Origin: CBDDYU01 sp965235655
GTDB lineage: Bacteria; Pseudomonadota; Alphaproteobacteria; Pelagibacterales; Pelagibacteraceae
Assembly (NCBI GenBank): GCA_965235655.1
Contig: CBDDYU010000001.1
Location: 396,703 to 460,702 of the forward strand
Direction of reading: 5' to 3'
DNA: 64,000 bases
Part shown: positions 7,590-16,769 of the stretch, in pieces
Layout of the letters: every line of letters begins with the position of its first letter
How positions within the stretch are numbered: the first letter of the stretch is position 1
Made by a program: the position numbers and the translations under genes
The notes under the pieces: generated by a model
What the model saw: the letters and a program-made list of their open reading frames with translations, nothing else
Database searches by the model: none
Told to the model about the DNA's origin: nothing

Positions 7590-9056
7590 TTATTTTAATT
7601 TTTCTTTTAAAATATCGTTTATTAATTTTGGATTTCCTTTACCTTGTGTTTCTTTCATTGCTTGACCAACAAAAAAACCAAACAGTTTATCTTTTCCTGA
7701 CTTATATTGTTCAACCTTATCTAAATTAGATTGTACAATTTTATCTATTATTTTTTCTAATTCTTTAGGATCCGATTGTTGCTTTAGACCTTTTTTATTT
7801 ATTATTACCTCAGGATCTTGGTCACCTTTTATCATATCTTCAAAAACTGTTTTTGCAATTTTTCCTGATATTGTATTATCTTTAATAAGATTAATTAATT
7901 TTGATAAATTTTTTGCTGATACTGGTGAATCTTTAATTTCTTTATTTTCTTTATTTAAGATACCAAAGAGCTCAACGATCATCCAATTTGCAGCCAGTTT
8001 ATAATCAGAGTTTTTAGCAACCTCTTCATAATAGGTTGAGATTTCTTGATCTGATATAATTATACTTGCGTCATAACTGGAAAGGCCAAAATCATTCATT
8101 AATCTTGATTTCTTTTCATCTGGAAGCTCGGGTAATGATTTCTTGATAGTATCTACATAATCTTGATCTAATTCTAATGGTAATAAATCAGGATCGGGAA
8201 AATATCGATAATCATGCGCATCCTCTTTGCTTCTCATCGATCTAGTTTCCATTTTTTTTGTATCAAACAATCTTGTTTCTTGATTAATAGCGCCACCCTG
8301 TTCAATTATCTCAATTTGACGTTTTGCTTCATATTCAATGGCTTGCTGCATAAATTTTATTGAGTTAACATTTTTAATTTCGCATCTTGTACCAAGTTCA
8401 GTAGACCCTACTTTTCTAACAGATACGTTGACATCAGCTCTCAAAGAACCTTCATCCATGTTACCATCACAAGTATTCAAATAACGCATAATAGAGCGTA
8501 ATTTTTTTACGTACTGACCGACTTCTTCAGGAGATCTCAGGTCAGGCTTGCCAACAATTTCCATTAAAGCTACTCCAGATCTATTTAAATCGACAAAAGA
8601 ATTTTGGGGATCTTGATCATGTAAACTTTTTCCGGCATCTTGCTCTAAGTGTAATCTTTCAATACCAACTTCTTTAGTACCATAAGGCATATCTAAAATA
8701 ACTTTTCCTTCTCCAACTATAGGGAACTTAAATTGAGATATTTGATATCCTTGAGGCAAATCTGCATAAAAATAATTTTTTCTATCAAATTTTGAAAAAT
8801 TATTAATCTTTGCTTTTAGTCCAAGTCCTGTTTTGATTGCTTGCTCTACGCAATACTTATTGATCACAGGAAGCATACCTGGCATTGCAGCATCAACTAA
8901 ACTAACTTGTGAGTTAGGATCAGAACCAAATTTAGTTGATGAGGATGAGAATAATTTAGCATTGGATGTAACTTGTGCATGCACTTCTAAGCCGATGATA
9001 ACCTCCCATTTTCCAGTTTGTCCCTCTAAATAATAATCAAATTTTTTTTCAGTCAT
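7590..9056 (-). CDS. gatB: Asp-tRNA(Asn)/Glu-tRNA(Gln) amidotransferase subunit B
   Basis: GatB is the kinase and tRNA-binding subunit of the GatCAB complex, which converts misacylated Glu-tRNA(Gln) and Asp-tRNA(Asn) to their amide forms. The 488-residue protein begins with the WEVIIGLEVHAQ motif and contains the DLPQGYQISQF, LHLEQDAGKS and DLNRSGVALMEIV blocks of the cradle domain. The C-terminal YqeY-like helical domain is complete (ending near KGNPKLINDILKEKL). It starts on the base before the gatA stop and is the third gene of gatC-gatA-gatB. Confidence 0.98.
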   Translation of the reverse strand: MTEKKFDYYLEGQTGKWEVIIGLEVHAQVTSNAKLFSSSSTKFGSDPNSQVSLVDAAMPGMLPVINKYCVEQAIKTGLGLKAKINNFSKFDRKNYFYADLPQGYQISQFKFPIVGEGKVILDMPYGTKEVGIERLHLEQDAGKSLHDQDPQNSFVDLNRSGVALMEIVGKPDLRSPEEVGQYVKKLRSIMRYLNTCDGNMDEGSLRADVNVSVRKVGSTELGTRCEIKNVNSIKFMQQAIEYEAKRQIEIIEQGGAINQETRLFDTKKMETRSMRSKEDAHDYRYFPDPDLLPLELDQDYVDTIKKSLPELPDEKKSRLMNDFGLSSYDASIIISDQEISTYYEEVAKNSDYKLAANWMIVELFGILNKENKEIKDSPVSAKNLSKLINLIKDNTISGKIAKTVFEDMIKGDQDPEVIINKKGLKQQSDPKELEKIIDKIVQSNLDKVEQYKSGKDKLFGFFVGQAMKETQGKGNPKLINDILKEKLK

Positions 9057-10520
9057 TTACATCCACCAATCTTTTACTTGTGATTGAAATCCAATTTTTT
9101 CCTCCAATGCATACGCAGCATTTAAAACAGTTTGTTCATCAAAAGATTTTCCAATTAACTGCAATCCTAAAGGCAAACCAGTTTCATCTAATCCTCCTGG
9201 TAAAGAAATTGCAGGCAATCCTGCTAAATTTACAGGGACGGTAAAAACATCGTTCAGATACATGGAAATTGGATCTTCAGTTTTGTCTCCAATTTTAAAA
9301 GCAGAAGATGGTGCAGTAGGTGTTAAAATTGTATCCACTTCATTAAAAACACTATCAAAATCATTTTTAATTAATCTTCTAACTTGTTGAGCTTTTAAAT
9401 AATAAGCATCATAGTAACCGGAAGACAAAACATAAGTTCCAATCATAATTCTTCGTTTAACCTCATTGCCAAACCCCTGAGCTCTAGTATTTTCATACAT
9501 TTCTATTAAATCTTTTCCTGGAGCTCTAAAACCATATTTTACACCGTCATAACGAGCTAAATTAGAAGAGGCTTCAGCTGGAGCAACTATGTAATACGTC
9601 GGCAGAGCGTACTTTGTGTGTGGTAATGAAATATTTTTAATAATAGCGCCAGAGTCTTTCATTAACTCTATTCCCTTATCCCACAAAGATTGTATTGCTT
9701 TTGGCATATTGTCTACGATGTATTCCTTTGGAATTCCTACCTTTAAGCCTTTAATATCTTTATTTAAATTTTTTAAGAATTCTCCTTTCTTAACATTTGC
9801 TGAAGTTGAGTCTTTTTCATCATGACCTGAAATTACATCAAGCATTAATGCACTATCAGCAACATCTTTGGTCATGGGTCCTGCCTGATCTAATGAGGAT
9901 GCAAAAGCAACAATTCCCCACCTTGAACACCTGCCATAAGTAGGCTTTAATCCAACTATCCCAGTAAAAGCAGCTGGTTGTCTAATAGATCCACCTGTGT
10001 CTGTTCCAACGGTAGCAGATGTTAAATCAGCAGCTACAGCTGAAGAGCAACCTCCAGATGAACCTCCGGGAACTAAATCGTCATTATTATTTTTGTAGGG
10101 ATTAATAACATTACCGTAAGCGCTTGTTTCGTTGGAAGATCCCATGGCAAATTCATCACAATTTAATTTTCCTAGAAGAAACGCACCCTGATCCCAAAGT
10201 TTAGAAGTGACGGTAGACTCATAGGTAGGAATAAAATTTTTTAAAATTTTACTTGATGCAGTAGTTTGAACATTTTTAGTACAAAATAAATCCTTAACCG
10301 CAATCGGCGCACAAGATAAAGCTCCATCTTTTTGATTAATTTCATCAGCCTTTTTTGCTTGCTCTAAAGCACTTTCTAAAGTTTCAGTCACAAATGCATT
10401 TAATTTTTTTGATTTTTGAATTCTTTCAACATAGGCATTTGTAGCGTCAACAGCTGAAATTTCTTTGGACTTAATTTTGTTAACTAGTTCAACTAAAGTA
10501 TATTTTGCAATTGTAGTCAT
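9057..10520 (-). CDS. gatA: Asp-tRNA(Asn)/Glu-tRNA(Gln) amidotransferase subunit A
   Basis: GatA is the amidase subunit that releases ammonia from glutamine for GatB. The Ser-cis-Ser-Lys catalytic triad is visible: Lys76 in IAVKDLF, Ser154 in GGSSGGCSSAVAA and Ser178 in GTDTGGSIRQP. One variation is the Cys at 158 in the glycine-serine loop, where many homologues have Ser or Ala; it is not a catalytic position. The 487-residue length is normal. The gene lies four bases after gatC and adjoins gatB directly. Confidence 0.98.
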   Translation of the reverse strand: MTTIAKYTLVELVNKIKSKEISAVDATNAYVERIQKSKKLNAFVTETLESALEQAKKADEINQKDGALSCAPIAVKDLFCTKNVQTTASSKILKNFIPTYESTVTSKLWDQGAFLLGKLNCDEFAMGSSNETSAYGNVINPYKNNNDDLVPGGSSGGCSSAVAADLTSATVGTDTGGSIRQPAAFTGIVGLKPTYGRCSRWGIVAFASSLDQAGPMTKDVADSALMLDVISGHDEKDSTSANVKKGEFLKNLNKDIKGLKVGIPKEYIVDNMPKAIQSLWDKGIELMKDSGAIIKNISLPHTKYALPTYYIVAPAEASSNLARYDGVKYGFRAPGKDLIEMYENTRAQGFGNEVKRRIMIGTYVLSSGYYDAYYLKAQQVRRLIKNDFDSVFNEVDTILTPTAPSSAFKIGDKTEDPISMYLNDVFTVPVNLAGLPAISLPGGLDETGLPLGLQLIGKSFDEQTVLNAAYALEEKIGFQSQVKDWWM

Positions 10521-10524
10521 TCAA

Positions 10525-10812
10525 TTATTCGATCACTTTTGGAACTACAAAATAATTCTCATTTTTATGTGGTGAGTTTTTTAATACATCTTTCTTTTCA
10601 TTCATTATTTTAACAACATCCTCTCGCTGAAATAATTTTTGTTCTACGACAGAAGATAAAGGTTCAATATTTTTAATGTTTAATTCATTTAACTGTTCAA
10701 CAAATGTCAAAATAGAATTAAGATCTTTAATCATAGAGTCTTCAAATTGTTCATTTGAAGCAATTCTTGATAACTTTGAAATTTTCTTTACTGTTTCTTT
10801 ATTAATTGACAT
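10525..10812 (-). CDS. gatC: Asp-tRNA(Asn)/Glu-tRNA(Gln) amidotransferase subunit C
   Basis: GatC is the small belt subunit that holds GatA and GatB together. I chose the ATG at 10812 (MSINKETVKKISKLSRIA) because it gives a 95-residue protein with the family's usual N-terminus; the longer open frame from 10845 would add 11 hydrophobic residues and run almost into the divergent ruvX start. The FVEQLNELNIKNIEPLSSV motif and the LREDxV-like FQREDVV segment are typical. It is the first gene of a leftward run reaching to 5282. Only 37 bases separate its start from ruvX, so the two promoters must overlap. Confidence 0.95.
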   Translation of the reverse strand: MSINKETVKKISKLSRIASNEQFEDSMIKDLNSILTFVEQLNELNIKNIEPLSSVVEQKLFQREDVVKIMNEKKDVLKNSPHKNENYFVVPKVIE

Positions 10813-10849
10813 TAGACTTAGTGAAAAATTACGGTAAATTAACACTTTA

Positions 10850-11320
10850 ATGAAAACTTACAACCTTTTAGAGAATTCTGAATTTGCCCAAGAAGTTGGC
10901 AAAAGCTCGCGTTTGATAGGAATTGATCCTGGTAAAAAAAATATTGGAGTGGCCATTTGTGATAGCTCGCACATTATAGCTACACCTTATGAAACTATCA
11001 AAGTGGACAAGCTTAAAAATGTCATTGAAAAATTTAATAAAATAATTCTAGAAAATGAAATTAAAGGTATAGTTGTTGGTCACCCAATAAACATGGATGG
11101 TTCTGAAGGTCGAAGGTCTCAATCAACGAAGGACTTTGTTAAAAATATATTAAAATTTATTTCTTTACCTGTCACTTTGTGGGATGAAAGATTATCTAGC
11201 GAAGGTGCATTTAAAAGCATGGAGAAATTAAACATTAATAGCTCATCTAAAAAAGAGAGATTGGATGAAAATTCAGCAGCTTTTATTTTGCAAGGTTTTA
11301 TTGACTATTTAAACAAATAA
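10850..11320 (+). CDS. ruvX: RuvX/YqgF-family putative pre-16S rRNA nuclease
   Basis: The YqgF/RuvX family has an RNase H-like fold; it is linked to 5' processing of 16S rRNA and in some species to Holliday-junction resolution. The 156-residue protein shows RLIGIDPGKKNIGVAICD (20-37), with the first catalytic Asp, the GIVVGHPINMDGSEG motif and WDERLSSEGA near the C-terminus. It is divergent from gatC and sits 40 bases upstream of pyrB, so it may be the first gene of a ruvX-pyrB-pyrC'-plsY operon. The N-terminal 18 residues are longer than in most members; a later start is possible but no better ATG is seen. Confidence 0.93.
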   Translation: MKTYNLLENSEFAQEVGKSSRLIGIDPGKKNIGVAICDSSHIIATPYETIKVDKLKNVIEKFNKIILENEIKGIVVGHPINMDGSEGRRSQSTKDFVKNILKFISLPVTLWDERLSSEGAFKSMEKLNINSSSKKERLDENSAAFILQGFIDYLNK

Positions 11321-11360
11321 CTTGCTTTGATATCAAAATCAGCCTATAGACCTGGTTTTA

Positions 11361-12311
11361 ATGGCATCAAACCAAAATCAAGCTATTAAATTTAATCACA
11401 AACATCTTTTAGGTATTCAATATTTATCTATTCCAGAGGTAAATCTTATTCTGGATGAGTCATTGGCATTTGTAGAGCTTAATCGTCAGGAAAATAAAAA
11501 ATTAAAAATTCTTAATGGAAAAACACAAATCAATTTATTTTTTGAAAACTCAACTAGAACTTTAAGTTCTTTTGAGCTTGCAGGTAAAAGACTTGGTGCA
11601 GATGTAATGAATATGAACGTTGTGAATTCATCCATCAAAAAGGGCGAAACACTTATAGATACTGCAATGACTTTAAATGCAATGCATCCAGATATTTTAG
11701 TAATAAGACATCAGGATTCTGGTGCTGCTAATTTATTATCACAAAAAGTTAACTGCTCTGTCATTAATGCTGGAGATGGAAGAAGAGAGCATCCTACCCA
11801 AGCATTGTTAGATGCAATGACAATAAAAATGAAAAAAGGAAAGATTGAAGGGTTAAGAGTGGCTATCTGTGGAGATATTATGCATTCAAGAGTAGCAAGA
11901 TCTAATATTTACTTATTAAATATGCTTGGTGCAGAAGTGAGGGTAATTGGACCTTCTACTCTTATGCCAAAACACATTGAGGCTTTTGGAGTGAAAGCAT
12001 TTACTAATATGGAAAAAGGCCTGGAAGGTTCTGATATTATTATGATGCTAAGAATGCAAACAGAACGAATGGATGGATCTTACGTACCATCCACAAGAGA
12101 ATATTATGAATTTTTTGCACTTGATTATAAAAAAATAAAAAATGCTAAACCAGATGCATTAATTATGCATCCAGGCCCAATGAACCGTGGAATAGAAATT
12201 GATACTAATTTAGCTGACGACATTAATCGCAGTATTATTGTGCAACAAGTTGAGATGGGTGTTGCGGTGAGAATGGCAGTGCTAAAAATTTTAATGGAAA
12301 ATAATAAATGA
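11361..12311 (+). CDS. pyrB: aspartate carbamoyltransferase catalytic subunit
   Basis: ATCase joins carbamoyl phosphate and aspartate in de novo pyrimidine synthesis. The carbamoyl-phosphate loop FENSTRTLSSFELAGKRLGA is present, as are HPTQALLDAMTI and the C-terminal MHPGPMNRGIEI loop. The 316-residue length fits the class that partners with a dihydroorotase or dihydroorotase-like protein rather than with PyrI. Its stop overlaps the ATG of the downstream pyrC-like gene by four bases, consistent with stoichiometric production of the two. Confidence 0.97.
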   Translation: MASNQNQAIKFNHKHLLGIQYLSIPEVNLILDESLAFVELNRQENKKLKILNGKTQINLFFENSTRTLSSFELAGKRLGADVMNMNVVNSSIKKGETLIDTAMTLNAMHPDILVIRHQDSGAANLLSQKVNCSVINAGDGRREHPTQALLDAMTIKMKKGKIEGLRVAICGDIMHSRVARSNIYLLNMLGAEVRVIGPSTLMPKHIEAFGVKAFTNMEKGLEGSDIIMMLRMQTERMDGSYVPSTREYYEFFALDYKKIKNAKPDALIMHPGPMNRGIEIDTNLADDINRSIIVQQVEMGVAVRMAVLKILMENNK

Positions 12312-13594
12312 AAAAACAGTGTATCCTCAATACAAGAATTATAGACCCAGCAAATAATATTGATGAAATTGGAGGAATTTTAATTAATGAAAAAGGAAGA
12401 ATTGAAGCCTTAGGAACAACAGTTACAAAAGAAAATATCTCAGACGCAGAAATTTATGATTGTAAGAACAAAATTACTATACCTGGTATCATTGATATGC
12501 GCGTCTTTGTTGGGGAGCCTGGATTTGAATATAAAGAAAATTTTAGAACCTTAAGTCAAGCAGCAATATCTGGAGGTGTTACTGCAGTTGCTACCATGCC
12601 GAATACAGTTCCAGTTATTGATAATGTATCAACACTTGATTTCGTGAAAAGAAGATCAAGAGATAAATCAATCATTAAAGTATTTCCTTTGGCTACACTA
12701 ACTAAAAATGCCGAAGGTAATGATATGACTGAATTCGGTCTTTTAAAATTAAGAGGGGCATGGGGTTTTACTGATGGTGTTAGTTGTGTTCAAAATAATA
12801 AAGTGATGGATCAAATTTTTAACTATGGAAAAAATACAGATGTTTTAATTATTCAATTTGCGCAAGATAACTTTTTGTCAGAAAATGGAGTTGTGAATGA
12901 TGGCCTACTAGCTACTAAGCTTGGTTTAAAAGGAATACCCGATATAGCAGAACAAATTATTATAGAAAGAGACCTAAGATTATTAGAGCAATATAAAACA
13001 AAATATCATATTGCCCTGATATCATCAAAAAAATCTATTGATTTAATTAAATCTGCAAAAGAAAAGGGAATGAAATTTTCTGTCGGTGTTTCAATTAATA
13101 ATCTGTCTCTTAATGATAATGATATAGGTGACTTTAGAACTTTTTTAAAATTATCACCTCCCCTTCGCAGTGAAGAAGATAGACTGGCACTAATTCATGC
13201 GGTGAATGAAGGAATAATTGATGTAATAGTATCAGATCACAAACCTGAAGATGAAGAATCTAAACGATTAACTTTTCAGCAAGCAACAACAGGAGCTTCA
13301 GGTATAGAGACGCTTCTTCCCCTTGCCTTAGAACTTGTTCATAATAATCTTTGTGATTTAAATACGGTAATAAAAAATCTCACATCTAACCCAGCTAAAA
13401 TTTTAGGAATAAGAAATGGAACATTGTCAATTGGTGGAGAAGCAGATATTACAATTTTTGATTTAGAAAAACCCTGGGTACTAAAAAAAGAAAATATCCA
13501 ATCCAAATCTAAAAATACAGCAATCGAAAATAGAAAACTACAGGGCAAAGTAGAAAAAACATTTATTAATGGTAGATTAGTTTTTAGTAATTGA
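12308..13594 (+). CDS. inactive dihydroorotase-like protein (PyrC'), partner of PyrB
   Basis: The 428-residue protein has the type I dihydroorotase fold and length, but the metal site is gone. The usual His-x-His after the PGxID strand is Arg65-Val-Phe67 (IDMRVFVGEPGFE); the QHAED histidine is Phe184 (IIQFAQD); the later metal His positions are Leu237 (HIALISS) and Asn (SINNLSL). Only the Asp310 region (SDHKPEDEE) is partly kept. Non-catalytic PyrC' proteins are known as structural partners needed for ATCase assembly, for example in Pseudomonas. The four-base overlap with pyrB supports that role. A separate active dihydroorotase should exist outside this window. Confidence 0.9.
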   Translation: MKKQCILNTRIIDPANNIDEIGGILINEKGRIEALGTTVTKENISDAEIYDCKNKITIPGIIDMRVFVGEPGFEYKENFRTLSQAAISGGVTAVATMPNTVPVIDNVSTLDFVKRRSRDKSIIKVFPLATLTKNAEGNDMTEFGLLKLRGAWGFTDGVSCVQNNKVMDQIFNYGKNTDVLIIQFAQDNFLSENGVVNDGLLATKLGLKGIPDIAEQIIIERDLRLLEQYKTKYHIALISSKKSIDLIKSAKEKGMKFSVGVSINNLSLNDNDIGDFRTFLKLSPPLRSEEDRLALIHAVNEGIIDVIVSDHKPEDEESKRLTFQQATTGASGIETLLPLALELVHNNLCDLNTVIKNLTSNPAKILGIRNGTLSIGGEADITIFDLEKPWVLKKENIQSKSKNTAIENRKLQGKVEKTFINGRLVFSN

Positions 13595-14157
13595 TGAGTT
13601 TTTTTATAGTTGTAATTTATTCATACCTATTAGGCAGTATTCCATTTGGTCTTTTATTTTCTCATCTATTAGGTTTCGGCGACATCAGAAAAATTGGTTC
13701 AGGCAACATAGGAGCAACAAACGCCTTAAGAACTGGAAGTAAAAAATTAGCACTTCTCACTTTAATTTTTGATGTGGGCAAAGGTTCTTTGGCTGTTTTC
13801 TTGAGTTTATTATACTTTTCTGAATATGCGTATTTATCTGCAATTATCGTTTACTTGGGTCATGTGTTTCCAGTATGGTTAAAATTTAAAGGTGGTAAGG
13901 GTGTGGCTACTTACATTGGAAATATACTAATTTTAAACCCTGTATTATTTGTAATTTATGGTTTGAGTTGGTTAATAATTGCTAAATTATTTAAAATATC
14001 CTCTATATCTGCTTTAATTGCATTTTTAATTATAATTCCTTGTTCATACTTTTTTTATGATCTTAATATTACTTATTTAAATTTTTTCTTTTTTATTTTT
14101 TCAATTTACACACATAGAGAAAACATTAAGAGACTTATTGCTGGTACAGAAAAATAA
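13594..14157 (+). CDS. plsY: acyl-phosphate glycerol-3-phosphate acyltransferase
   Basis: PlsY transfers the acyl chain from acyl-phosphate to glycerol-3-phosphate, the first step of phospholipid synthesis at the inner membrane. I chose the ATG at 13594, which overlaps the preceding stop as TGATG. The three family motifs are clear: GSIPFGLL near residue 12, GSGNIGATNALRTG at about 36-49 and the GHVFPVWLKFKGGKGVAT loop. Several hydrophobic helices fill the rest, with a long Phe/Ile/Leu-rich C-terminal helix. In many alphaproteobacteria plsY is followed by dprA and topA; here a leftward transport block separates it from topA. Confidence 0.95.
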   Translation: MSFFIVVIYSYLLGSIPFGLLFSHLLGFGDIRKIGSGNIGATNALRTGSKKLALLTLIFDVGKGSLAVFLSLLYFSEYAYLSAIIVYLGHVFPVWLKFKGGKGVATYIGNILILNPVLFVIYGLSWLIIAKLFKISSISALIAFLIIIPCSYFFYDLNITYLNFFFFIFSIYTHRENIKRLIAGTEK

Positions 14158-14161
14158 TAAT

Positions 14162-15640
14162 TTAATTTTTCTTTCCTTGAACTATTTTATCCAAGATCAA
14201 AGCACAAAATAATATTGCAATACCTGCTAATATTCCTTGTCCAACATTTGTATATTGGAGTGCCTCAAGAACTTCTAAACCAAGACCCTTTGCTCCAACT
14301 AATGAAGCAACAACAACCATAGTTAAGCTAAGTAACACAGTTTGATTAACACCTGCCATAATAGTAGGAGCGGCTAGTGGTAGGTCCACTTTTCTTAATA
14401 AATACCACTTAGAGGCTCCATAAGAAATAGCAGCCTCTCTAACATTTTCTGGAACTCCTTTTAAAGCAAGCACTGTAAAACGAACAACTGGTGTTCCACC
14501 AAAAATCATTGTTATTAACACAGCCGCAACTTTACCAACCCCAAAGAAGGCAATGACAGGTATCATAAAGACAAACGCTGGCATTGTTTGCATAAAGTCC
14601 ATAATAGGTCTTATAAAAGAGTAAAATTTTGGCCTACGTGAACAATAAATACCGAGCGGTATTCCAATAATTATACTTAATGCTGCAGCTGTATTGAGAA
14701 GTGCTATAGTGATCATAGCAAGTTTCCAAAAACCCAAAAGCCCCATGTAGGCCAAAAAAGAACCAGTAATTATTCCTGCTCTTGGACCAGCTGATAATGT
14801 TGTCAAAAGAACAATTACCGAAAATATTACAATCCAGGGCGTTCCTAAAAATAAAAGTTCAAGAAAATCTAAAACTGATCTAATAGCCTGGCTAACACCA
14901 TCAAAAAATGCATCTCCTTTTAACGTGGCAAAATTAAATCCTGTTTCAATCCACTTTATAGAAGTTAGTCTAATATCTGGGTGAGTTGGAAAGTTATTTA
15001 AAAAAATCCAAGTATCTGGAAAAGCATAATGTATAGAAGTAAAAATAATAATTGTTATCGTAAACAAAATACTAAAAAATATATTTTTGCTTTTAATTTC
15101 TGCACTTATGGAACTATCAGACAAATAATTAGAAAATTTTTTTTCCAATATATGATTAGCAACAATTCCTTGAATAATTTTTATTATAAATAATCCTACA
15201 ATTCCAAAAATTGCTATATAAATAGCACTCTCCTCTATTGCCTTCGCCTCCAATTTATAATCTGTTATTGCTTTTTCTAAAGACTCTATTGCTCTCTTGA
15301 AAACCGCTACTTTTTCAGGAGCTTTTTCATATGCTGCTGATAATTGCTTATTACGAAACACCAATGTGCTTTCTATACCAGCTATTTTAGAATAAATTTC
15401 AGTAGTTACATTTCCAAAAAAACCTCGCATAATTTGAACTATAGAAAAAGTTTCTAAAATTAAAAAAGTTAATGCATAATTCCAGATATTTCTTGATCCA
15501 AACCATACGGGTCCTAAAAGAGAAGCAAAAATATTAAAAGAAAAAACTTTTTTCGAACTGTTACCAATTCTAGTAAATTCTCTTATATAATAAGAAGAAT
15601 TTGTTTTTACAAATTTTGTTATTTCAGAGTCATAATTCAT
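14162..15640 (-). CDS. proW: glycine betaine/proline-type ABC transporter permease with extra N-terminal domain
   Basis: The C-terminal half (about 250-490) is a typical ProW/OpuAB permease with the MTMIFGGTPVVRF segment and the EAA loop at 402-427, which contacts the ATPase. Residues 1-185 are unusual for the family: a hydrophobic segment with SFNIFASLLGPVWFGSRNIW (34-53), resembling the DUF2628 pattern, then a charged stretch around 95-137 likely to form a coiled coil, then another membrane helix near 139-160. Total length is 492 residues against roughly 280-400 for most ProW proteins. It follows proV by three bases and completes proX-proV-proW. Betaine, proline betaine or choline are likely substrates; the sequence does not decide. 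Confidence 0.88.
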   Translation of the reverse strand: MNYDSEITKFVKTNSSYYIREFTRIGNSSKKVFSFNIFASLLGPVWFGSRNIWNYALTFLILETFSIVQIMRGFFGNVTTEIYSKIAGIESTLVFRNKQLSAAYEKAPEKVAVFKRAIESLEKAITDYKLEAKAIEESAIYIAIFGIVGLFIIKIIQGIVANHILEKKFSNYLSDSSISAEIKSKNIFFSILFTITIIIFTSIHYAFPDTWIFLNNFPTHPDIRLTSIKWIETGFNFATLKGDAFFDGVSQAIRSVLDFLELLFLGTPWIVIFSVIVLLTTLSAGPRAGIITGSFLAYMGLLGFWKLAMITIALLNTAAALSIIIGIPLGIYCSRRPKFYSFIRPIMDFMQTMPAFVFMIPVIAFFGVGKVAAVLITMIFGGTPVVRFTVLALKGVPENVREAAISYGASKWYLLRKVDLPLAAPTIMAGVNQTVLLSLTMVVVASLVGAKGLGLEVLEALQYTNVGQGILAGIAILFCALILDKIVQGKKN

Positions 15641-15643
15641 AAT

Positions 15644-16687
15644 CTATTTTTCAACCACATTTTTTAAAAGATTTTTTTTATCAATAATGCCGACCAGATT
15701 ATTACTTTCATCATATACCGTAATATCCTCATCTTGATTTATGGCTGCTTCTATAATTTTATTTAAATTATCATCCTCTAAAATTTTGTATGAATTTTTC
15801 GGAATGGATTGATTGAGATTTTTATAATTCTCTATAGGCATCATAATACTATGTGCCTTTACTACTTTTAATCTTGATATCCCTTTAACAAATTCTTTCA
15901 CGTACTCATCAACAGGATTTAAAATAATTTCCTCTGGTGTTCCAACCTGAATAACTTGACCATCACGCATGATTGCAATTCTATGACCTACTCTTACAGC
16001 TTCATCTAAATCATGAGTAATAAATATGGTTGTTTTTTTCATTTTTTTAGACAAATTAATGAATTCCTCTTGTAACTGCCTCCTAATTAGTGGATCTAAA
16101 GCACTAAAAGGCTCATCCATAAGCAATAACTCTGGATCTGCAGCTAAAGCTCTGGCCAAACCTACTCTTTGTTGCATCCCACCAGATAATTCATGAGCAT
16201 ATTTATTGCCCCATCCCGTAAGCTCAACTATTTCTAAAATTTTTTCAACTTCTTGATATCGTTGATTTTTATTAATTCCTCTAATTTCTAATGGCATTGC
16301 AATATTATCTATGACTGACCTATGAGGCATTAATGCAAAATTTTGGAATACCATGCCAATTTTTTTATTTCTATATTCTCTCAATGTAAGCTCATCCAGA
16401 CCCATAATATCAATACCATTGATTAATATTTTTCCTGAAGTGGGTTCTAATAAACGATTAAAATGTCTAACTAAGGTAGATTTTCCACTACCAGAAAGAC
16501 CCATTATGCAAAAAATTTCTCCTTGCAGAACTTCAAAACTCACATCGGAAACTCCAATGACCGCATTGTACTTTTCCAAAGCTTCTTTTTTACTAATACT
16601 ATTGTTTTGTATGGAGTGAATTACTTCTTGAGAATTAGTTCCAAATATTTTCCAAACATTTTCAACTTTTATAGCAACTTCAGTCAT
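15644..16687 (-). CDS. proV: glycine betaine/proline-type ABC transporter ATP-binding protein
   Basis: The ATPase of the ProVWX system. Walker A is GLSGSGKST (63-71), the signature is LSGGMQQRVGLARALA and Walker B is LLLMDEPFSALDP. The long N-terminal helix before the ATPase core (about residues 15-42, carrying NNSISKKEALEKY) and the C-terminal domain of about 70 residues with YDESNNLVGIIDKKNLL, resembling a single CBS-like repeat, are typical of ProV/OpuAA proteins, where this region senses ionic strength. It lies 82 bases downstream of proX, behind the hairpin at 16714-16748, and three bases before proW. Confidence 0.95.
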   Translation of the reverse strand: MTEVAIKVENVWKIFGTNSQEVIHSIQNNSISKKEALEKYNAVIGVSDVSFEVLQGEIFCIMGLSGSGKSTLVRHFNRLLEPTSGKILINGIDIMGLDELTLREYRNKKIGMVFQNFALMPHRSVIDNIAMPLEIRGINKNQRYQEVEKILEIVELTGWGNKYAHELSGGMQQRVGLARALAADPELLLMDEPFSALDPLIRRQLQEEFINLSKKMKKTTIFITHDLDEAVRVGHRIAIMRDGQVIQVGTPEEIILNPVDEYVKEFVKGISRLKVVKAHSIMMPIENYKNLNQSIPKNSYKILEDDNLNKIIEAAINQDEDITVYDESNNLVGIIDKKNLLKNVVEK

Positions 16688-16713
16688 GAGTGTTTGTACA
16701 ATAATTTGAGATG

Positions 16714-16748
16714 AAATTAACCTGGTAATTATATTACCAGGTTAATTT
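16714..16748 (-). terminator. perfect 16-bp hairpin between proX and proV (partial terminator or mRNA-stabilising element)
   Basis: Positions 16714-16729 and 16733-16748 are exact inverted complements, with only three bases (16730-16732) between them. The core is ACCTGGTAAT/ATTACCAGGT. On the transcribed minus strand the second arm ends in AATTT without a longer T run, so full termination is doubtful. The place, just after the binding-protein stop and before the ATPase start, fits an element that raises binding-protein mRNA over the downstream genes, as hairpins do in other transport operons. Mechanism not shown. Confidence 0.75.
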
Positions 16749-16769
16749 AAATATTTTAAAGATTATGGA

